From Theocolax elegans (taxonomy: Eukaryota > Arthropoda > Insecta > Hymenoptera > Cerocephalidae), in the NCBI GenBank assembly GCA_026168455.1, contig CM047430.1, positions 26,368,735-26,432,734 on the forward strand: a DNA stretch of 64,000 nt, in the 5' to 3' direction. Positions 57,946 to 64,000 of this stretch are shown one piece after another; positions within the stretch are counted from its first letter, which is position 1; each line of letters opens with the position of its first letter. The notes beneath the pieces are model-generated. The model searched no databases. It saw only the letters and a program-made list of their open reading frames with translations, and had not been told where the DNA came from. The translations under genes were made by a program, and so were the position numbers.

Positions 57946-58407
57946 ATTGTACCCATATAGATTTATTATCATATGTATAATAATTAATGAATTTATTATT
58001 ATTATACGATGAATTAAAATGATAATATTAAAAAAATAGAAATTATCTATAAAAATAATTATTTTTGTATGAAATAGAAATTAATTATTATTGCAATAGC
58101 ACTTTTCATAAAGGAATTATTATTGATTTTTTATTGTCATGTGATATGTATACATCCTTTGCAAATAATTGTTTTATTTATTTAGCAGTACTTATTAATT
58201 TGTGTGTTATTGATAATTTGGTAATAGCACTTTTTATACACTGAGAAAAATATTATAATAAATATTAAAATAATCTAAATTAAAAATTACTATATTGTAT
58301 AGGAAAAGTGTGACATCTCAGCAAGATAATAATTTTTGCTATGTTATATAGTAAAATTTAGATATAATATCAATTAATATCCAATATCGTAATTTTTGAT
58401 ATTCAAT
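57946..58407. other. AT-rich; left part of a CACTGAGAAAAATATT MITE
   Basis: CACTGAGAAAAATATTATAA starts at 58239 after TA. The following AATTTTTGATATTCAAT is split from the sequence after 58935 by the next element. The right end of this MITE is not identified. Confidence 0.4.
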
Positions 58408-58935
58408 CCCTAGTAGAAATCGTATTCCATTAAATAGGTAGTAAATAGATATTTAAATAGAATGGTCGAAAAATGGGTGAAAAATAGGCGAAAAATGTGC
58501 CCATTTTTATCCTCCCGGTGAAACGCTTTTTCTCCCAATTTTTAACCATTAAATAGACTAAAATATAACTTATATTCTGTTTTGAGCTAATTTTTAGCTT
58601 ATAAACATAAATCAAATTTGAGTCTAGTTATGCGCTATTAAGTGTCTATTAAACATGGACAAATGAAAAATATAATAAAATCACATTTATTTTCGTAAAT
58701 ACTGGAAATATAACAGAAATTAGTTGTAAATCAGACGAAAACATTAAAAATTCCATCCGAAACTATAGAAATTTTGAAGTTTACTGTTACCGGAAAGCTG
58801 GAAACATTATTCGAATGTTTTCAGGTTATGGTCATTCTATTAAGTGTTAAAAAAATGGGTGAAAAAGCGTTTCATCACAACGTATTTAATACCAATGTTT
58901 AATTCCTAGTTCTTAGATTCAAATTTCTACTGGGA
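58408..58935. mobile_element. CCCTAGTAG-family MITE, full-length reference copy (528 bp)
   Basis: The ends are CCCTAGTAGAAATCGTATTC and CAAATTTCTACTGGGA. Subterminal motifs GAAACGCTTTTT lie at 58520-58531 (112 bp in) and its complement at 58862-58873 (62 bp from the right end). Each is preceded or followed by a CCCATTTTT-type run. Related copies: 6236-6551, 15878-16721, 20318-21120, 61021-61471. Confidence 0.8.
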
Positions 58936-59807
58936 CATAGTAATTTTTATTATATAAGTCAGCAAATTTTATTATTCAATCTGGTATTTTTTAAATGCGA
59001 ATTTAAGGAAGTAAAAATGAATTATATTTTGTTTTTAATTAATTCGAAATAGAATGTATATATTGGGGGAATTCCATTTGTCAATTAAGTACTACAGAAA
59101 CATTTAATATTTATATTCACTCGCGTATATTTATTCATTACACTTATTAGTCACAAACTTAAATATTATCTCAATCGCTATCATTGCAATACGCTGAACG
59201 GAAGATACATTTTCGCATAATAACTAAATATCTTGTTGTTTCTTATATACTAATTGACACATTTTTGAGCATTTGCGAGAAGAACTGGAAAAATAGAATA
59301 TTTTATACACGCCACCTATTGGACGAACAGAGTAATTAGAATAGCCTTAAATTAAAAAGTCGTCTCAAAACAATTGAATACTGAAAAAGAAATGAACGTA
59401 TACGCGTATATAAAATATTTCTACAATACTTATTATACAAATTTTAATATATGTAGTATATACATTTCACTATATATGATGTAAGAACTTTTGTTATTTT
59501 GATATTAAAATTTGCTGTTTACGTAAGATTGATTATAACATTACATATTAAATATTGTAAAACTTTATTTTATAAATTTTATAAAATAAAAAATTTAGTA
59601 TAAATATTTTAATAATTTTTGTCTATATATATAACTAATTTATATAAAAACTCAACCAAATAATTAAATATTGATCATACATATATAATTATAATTTATT
59701 TATATATTAGGTAGTTTATGTTATTATGTATTATGGTATTTATAGTATTTATGGTAGTTATGTTATTTATATTATTTTATTACTGTTTATTATTATTTTT
59801 ATTATTA
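58936..59807. other. AT-rich sequence, nothing recognised
   Basis: No open frame or repeat of note apart from TTAT-rich low-complexity sequence at 59690-59805. Confidence 0.4.
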
Positions 59808-60185
59808 TCTACTGGAACGCACATTACGAAATTAAAAAAAAAAATTAATGTCTTCCTGTAGATGATGTCCAGGTCATTACTATTACCTCCAGATCATCGC
59901 GGCATCATCTACTGAAAAGCTCATAACAAAATTAAAAAAAAAATTAATTTCTTCCTGTAGATGATGTCCAGGTCCCTTATGTTACCTCCAGATTATCGCG
60001 GCATCATCTACTGGAACGCACATTACGAAATTTAAAAAAAAAATTAATTTCTTCCTGTAGATGATATCCAGGTCCCTTATGTTACCTCCAGATCATCGCG
60101 GCATCATCTACTGGAACAAACATTACTAAATTAAAAAAAAATATTCCCTCCCTGTTGATGATGTCCAGTTCTTAATGTTACCTTC
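59808..60185. repeat. ~100-bp tandem repeat, about 3.8 units
   Basis: Unit markers GGCATCATCTACTGRAAMG start at about 59901, 60000 and 60100. Each unit carries a short A-run, TTCTTCCTGTAGATGATGTC, CAGGTC and TTACCTCCAGATCATCGCG. The A-run varies from 8 to 10. GTAGATGATG and CATCATCTAC within each unit can pair, so each unit can form a hairpin. Confidence 0.85.
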
Positions 60186-60562
60186 AGTTATAACTGATCG
60201 AGATAAACAAATAAATAATCGTTTTAAATAATCGATGTTAAACCATTTAAAAAAGTAATTAAACACCTATAAAAAAGTTAAACACTATTACTAATTAACC
60301 CGTGTGGTTCCGCGATCACTTTCATTAAATAAAATTCATTTTTTCGAAAATCTAAGAGAGATATAAGAAGAGTTAAAAAATAAAAAGTCTGCCTGTACGG
60401 ACGTACGGACGTACGGACGTACGCTCAGACTTAAACTTTAAAACCATTAAAAAATTAATTAAATACCTATAAAAAGTAAACACTGTTTTTCGTCCTTTTG
60501 AATCGGGCAGAATTTAATATTACACAGTGCCGATAATCTTATTATTTAAATAATTGTGAAAC
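60186..60562. other. AT-rich 5' flank of the Crypton-like gene; GTACGGAC tract
   Basis: GTACGGAC repeats at 60395-60424 (GTACGGACGTACGGACGTAC). TTAATTAAA-rich sequence and no recognised gene. It may contain the promoter of the recombinase gene. Confidence 0.4.
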
Positions 60563-60970
60563 ATGAGTGACAGTGAAGTGTCAATTGATGATAATTACGT
60601 TCCATCAAAAATTATAGATGCCGCCAACAAAGCTATACAAGATTCGTTTCCTGATAAATTTAAAATAATTTATGAAAATTGTTACAAGGAATTCATTAAG
60701 GGGAGGTCGTACAAAACTGATTAATGAGTTGACAGATTAGACAGATTTGACAATTTAAGGTTATAAAAAAATAATTATAGAATCATATAATACGTAGTAA
60801 TATACAGAACAAAAGGTAAGGCACACCGCATGTACGTCTCGGTAAGCACTCAACACTAATAGCTGATAGGACGATTCAACAGATCGAGGCCTATAGAAAT
60901 ATTATACAGTGCCACCTTTAGGCAAAATAAAATACTTTCTACTAGGGCTGTATTGTTTACATTACATTGC

Positions 60971-61004
60971 AACGTTTCGATGGACATTCTCCATCCTCTT
61001 CAGG
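60971..61004 (-). ncRNA. Hammerhead-ribozyme-like core (Penelope-type end)
   Basis: On the minus strand: CCTGAAGAG (matches the CUGANGA core), a stem-loop GATGG-AGAATGT-CCATC, then GAAACGTTGC (GAAA core). This spacing is what minimal hammerheads at Penelope-like element ends look like. Stem I and a normal stem III are not obvious, and one extra base lies next to stem II, so catalysis is doubtful. The satellite insertion at 37976-38143 carries a comparable but more decayed motif. Confidence 0.4.
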
Positions 61005-61020
61005 CATTACTACACGTCAC

Positions 61021-61471
61021 ATTTTTTTAACACTTAATAGAATGACCATAACCTGAAAACATTCGAATAATGTTTCCAGCGTTCCGGTAACTGTAAACTT
61101 CAAATTTTCTATAGTTTCGGATGGAATTTTTAATGTTTTCGTCTGATTTACAACTAATTTCTGTTATATTTCCAGTATTTACGAAAATAAATGTGATTTT
61201 ATTATATTTTTCATTTGTCCATGTTTAATAGACACTTAATAGCGCATAACTAGACTCAAATTTGATTTATGTTTATAAGCTAAAAATTAGCTCAAAACAG
61301 AATATAAGTTATATTTTAGTCTATTTAATGGTTAAAAATTGGGAGAAAAAGCGTTTCACCGGGAGGATAAAAATGGGCACATTTTTCGCCTATTTTTCAC
61401 CCATTTTTCGACCATTCTATTTAGAATATCTATTTACTATCTATTTAATGGAATACGATTTCTACTAGGGG
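61021..61471 (-). mobile_element. CCCTAGTAG-family MITE, reverse and end-truncated
   Basis: Reverse complement of 58408-58850 with very few changes, ending ATTTCTACTAGGG. The ~75 bp carrying the other terminus and its subterminal motif are missing. The motif AAAAAGCGTTTC at 61346-61357 is intact. The high identity to the 58.4-kb copy suggests recent amplification. Confidence 0.75.
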
Positions 61472-62395
61472 AACTGTCATATTTGATTGACAGTTTTTTC
61501 TGTTACGACCTCTTCTTAAGTGGCAAAAGGCAAACAGGACAAAATCATTTGACCAATTGGTTTTAATTGCTTATTTTACAGAACTTTCAGAAAGTGTATC
61601 CTCAGCCACATTATGGACAAGATTTTCAATGTTAAAAGCTGAATTAAATATAAAACATAACGTCGACATTAATACTTACAGCAATTTAATAGCTTTTATT
61701 AAAAAACAACATACTGGATATCGTTCTAAGAAAGCAAAAGTTCTGTCGTGTGAAAACATAAATCAATTTATTGCCAATGCTCCTGATAGTATGTATTTAG
61801 CGACAAGTGTAAATATTTATGAATGCTATTTACAATTGATTCTAAATAATCTTACATCTAAGACTAATCAATTTACTTACAGGTTGTTTTAATTCTGGGA
61901 TTAACTGGAGCATGTCGTCGTGACGAATTGTACAATCTAAAAACAGATAATATTCGATTAGAAAATTCTATTATTATCGTAACAATTCCAGACACAAAAA
62001 CACACAAACTCAAGACATTTACTGTTGAAAACCAATACGCAGAGTTTATAAAAAAATATGTTGCTTAAAGACCGGATAATGTTGATTTTGATAATTTTTT
62101 CATTGGATATCGCAAAAGCAAGTGCTTTCGACAAAAAATTGGCAAAAATAAAATCGGAAGTATGCCAAAAGAAATTGCTATTTTTTTAAACTTGCCGAAT
62201 CCTTCAGAGTACAAGGGACACAGTTTCTGAAGAACTTTGGAAACTATTCTGGCAGATACTGGAGCCAATATAACTACTATAAAACGACACGGAGGATAGC
62301 AATCGACTAACGTAGCCGAAAGTTATGTAGAAGAATCTATAAATAACAAACGGAAAGTGTCAAATTCAATTATTAATTCAATAAAGTAGCAGGTA

Positions 62396-62847
62396 ACCGA
62401 CACGGTGGCGGAGTGGCGGAAGCCGGCCGGTCATGAAAGTTAAGCAGCAGAGAGCGCGGTTGGCACTTGGATGGGTGACCGTTCTCGGACTTAGCTTAAA
62501 TGATCGGTTAGGTGTTTTTTCACATTTCACAACGTGAGCGGGAGGTGTGAGACATTCGGTTTCGGTGTTAAAGTCTACGCAATGTGATCTTGCCACCCAA
62601 ACAGAATTGTTCTGGAATGCACCGCCCTTCTCGGAGGAGGTTTTCCTAATAGGCATTTATCCCACGGGGTTTGGCCACAGGTTTTCCCTCTCTCCACGGG
62701 CATAACCCCGGGCGAATGCAAGAAGGTGGGGTAACGGGGGAAAATTGGAAAGAAAAAACAAAAACAGGAATAAATAAAGGTGTAGCGAATATGTACGTAA
62801 AAACCCGAGAAGGGTATACGTGGAACCTACCAAAATTAAAAAAAAAA
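62396..62847 (+). mobile_element. 5S rRNA-derived SINE with exact 15-bp target duplication
   Basis: ATAAAGTAGCAGGTA occurs at 62381-62395 and 62848-62862. The 5' part reads ACCGACACGGTGGCGGAGTG, then AAAGTTAAGCAGCAGAGAGC, GCGGTTGGCACTTGGATGGG and TGACCG (5S rRNA internal control region). The body ends CCAAAATTAAAAAAAA. About 452 bp. It lies inside the decayed recombinase gene, so it came later. The copy at 7133-7542 is shorter and diverged. Confidence 0.88.
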
Positions 62848-62910
62848 ATAAAGTAGCAGGTAGCTACAACATCGTTAGAAAATGATTGTGTAAAAAACAT
62901 CGCGAAAAAA

Positions 62911-64000
62911 TTAAAAATTGTTCAGTATTACTATAATTTAATTATATGCATAACGACATTTCTAATTTTTTTGGGTAGGGGGGCTCCGCCCCAGCCCCCA
63001 CCCCTATAATCCGTGCACATCCGTGCGCGCATGCGCCCTACGCTACTATCGGTACGATGCAAGAGTTCGTCCGTGCGATCGGCCGTCCATGTGCGATTGC
63101 ATCTCTTCACCTGTCATCCGAGCTGTCAAGAAGACGACTCAGTCGACTGCTGACGACGTAGTGGATCTTCTTCGACGCTGGCATATTGTGACAGCTGTTA
63201 AAACACGTTGTCACAAAATATATATATATATAATTTAATTCAAAATTTTACACTGAATTTCATACGCAATTATTACAAATTTAATGCGAACTTTGTAAAT
63301 GACAATCAACTAAAGTCTGATGGAATATGTACGTGATAGAAATCGTAGAAAAGTTTAAGGTCAAATAAGATCACTATTATATCGAAATAAAATACACTTC
63401 TCTTTGCTTTATTCCCTCTAAAAGTATTTAAAAAGAATTAGTAAAATATTAAATATGTAAAGAAGTAATAACTAGCTCACCACGTGCGGCCTTTAGGCCG
63501 CCGTGACTCGCTGCTACGGAGCTCTAGGTCGAACACTTCGTTTCACTTCGAGAGTTCCTCCGCGCCTTGCGCCGCACCGCGCTGCGCGATGCAAGGCATG
63601 CAAAAGGCTTCGCTTTTTACATATAAGGCACGACCGTGTAGCTTGCGCTTTGCATTCGCACCGTTTTTGAGTATTGGGTAAAATACATGACTCAACAATT
63701 CAACTTTTATTCATTTTCTCAAAACTCGGGATATTTGGCCTAATATTACATAATATAATTTGCATCATATGAGATTATGATTAAAGCATCATGTCATAAT
63801 TCACATGCACTGCGATGTATTTAATTTAATTGTAAAAAACATGATTTTTTTTACTTTTTTCGTTATTTTAATAGTTTTTATTTTTTATCTATGAAAATAT
63901 TATTCTGAACGTAAAGTGTACAATAGGAAAAAGTTTTGTTATTTTGAGACAAACATTACGTCCGTATAAAATTTTATGTAGGAGTAATACAATTCAAGAT
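62911..64000. other. Right edge: GC hairpins and two GC-rich patches, no gene recognised
   Basis: GGGGGGCTCCGCCCC (62975-62989) can fold into a short GC hairpin and may mark the end of the Crypton-like element. 63000-63215 is GC-rich with open frames but no domain. AACTAGCTCACCACGTGCGG at 63471-63490 leads into a GCGGCC-TTTA-GGCCGC hairpin and a GC-rich patch to 63665. The remainder is AT-rich. Confidence 0.4.

Larger units (their letters stand above)
60700..61515. mobile_element. ~815-bp TTAA-flanked insertion in the recombinase gene
   Basis: TTAA lies on both sides (60696-60699 and 61516-61519). The short ends GGGGAGGTCGTAC and (reverse strand) GAAGAGGTCGTAAC are inverted with few mismatches, and ACTGA/GACAG motifs follow. 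Removing it leaves the recombinase reading frame continuous across ATTAAG|TGG, so the boundaries are well supported. The TTAA target fits piggyBac- or Kolobok-type elements; there is no transposase inside. It contains the 61021-61471 MITE and a ribozyme-like motif. Confidence 0.7.
60563..62910 (+). pseudogene. Crypton-like tyrosine recombinase, multiply interrupted
   Basis: The N-terminus at 60563-60700 reads MSDSEVSIDDNYVPSKIIDA and later YENCYKEFIK. After an insertion it resumes at 61521 (WQKANRTKSFDQLVLIAYF, STLW-like SSATLWTRFSMLKAELN, FIKKQHTGYRSKKAKVLS). A 74-bp GT-AG intron (61809-61882) leads into VVLILGLTGACRRDELYNLK (first catalytic Arg region), PDTKTHK, KGHSF, ADTGANITTIKRHGG and AESYVEESINNK (Tyr at 62324-62326). 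In-frame stops: TAA 62066-62068, TGA 62228-62230 at the Arg of HxxR, TAG 62297-62299 where Trp is usual, TAG 62386-62388. A SINE then splits the tail, which resumes TTSLENDCVKNIAKK. Such proteins integrate Crypton DNA through a Tyr-linked intermediate; this copy cannot. Confidence 0.75.

Noticed and set aside
62378..62900. Frames of 84-92 codons on the minus strand and 61 on the plus strand
   Set aside because: They fall inside the 5S-derived SINE and its flanks; the equivalent frames are not kept in the copy at 7133-7542.

Overview
The window looks like a gene-poor, transposon-dense stretch of an AT-rich insect nuclear genome, most likely a hymenopteran and plausibly an ant. The evidence is short GT-AG introns of 60-100 bp, four units of the insect telomeric pentamer, a multi-exon gene resembling the DUF4806 family common in ants, and insect-type mobile elements (5S- and tRNA-derived SINEs, a CCHC-bearing LINE, Ty3-like solo LTRs, a Crypton-like tyrosine recombinase, TA-target MITEs). 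Nothing prokaryotic, organellar or viral was recognised. The species call is inference.

Layout. 0-6.9 kb: two candidate host exons (417-520; a SAM-like first exon at 831-884 behind a GC-rich leader), then MITEs with CCCTAGTAG-type ends. One of them (3723-4906) sits inside a palindromic element whose two arms each carry an outward-pointing tRNA-like promoter. 7-15 kb: a minus-strand DUF4806-type gene of nine exons; its first two exons are present twice (11.56-12.07 and 13.85-14.37 kb) through a duplication that also copied a palindromic element sitting in (TA)n. A 5S-derived SINE lies just downstream of the last exon. 15.1-22.3 kb: an LTR plus nested MITEs plus transposase C-terminal remnants, duplicated as a ~4.45 kb block, with an extra ~1.4 kb copy inside. 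19.3-41.2 kb: a satellite of ~59-bp units (roughly 320 units), organised in a ~4.97 kb higher-order repeat and interrupted once by a 168-bp hairpin insertion with its own target-site duplication.

41.8-49.5 kb: a foldback element, a degenerate zinc-finger transposase locus (minus strand), and a LINE (plus strand) carrying a 743-bp internal duplication. 51.6-58.9 kb: more CCCTAGTAG and GTGAAGTG-family MITEs, a ~0.9 kb tandem duplication, a 1.1 kb palindrome and a 500-bp solo LTR with a 4-bp target duplication. 59.8-62.9 kb: a ~100-bp tandem repeat, then a Crypton-like tyrosine recombinase gene killed by an 815-bp TTAA-flanked insertion, four in-frame stop codons (one at the expected catalytic HxxR arginine) and a 5S-derived SINE.

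Most of the window is therefore a nested record of transposition. The most unusual items are (i) the CCCTAGTAG family, which keeps a subterminal inverted motif GAAACGCTTTTT at fixed distances from its ends across divergent members and shows an apparent 2-bp target duplication; (ii) the palindrome carrying paired tRNA-like promoters; and (iii) the satellite, each unit of which carries a TTCnnGAA heat-shock-element-like core. Nearly all coding frameshifts fall in 7-10 nt A/T runs, and single-base indels are clustered in parts of the satellite, so some apparent gene damage may be consensus error.
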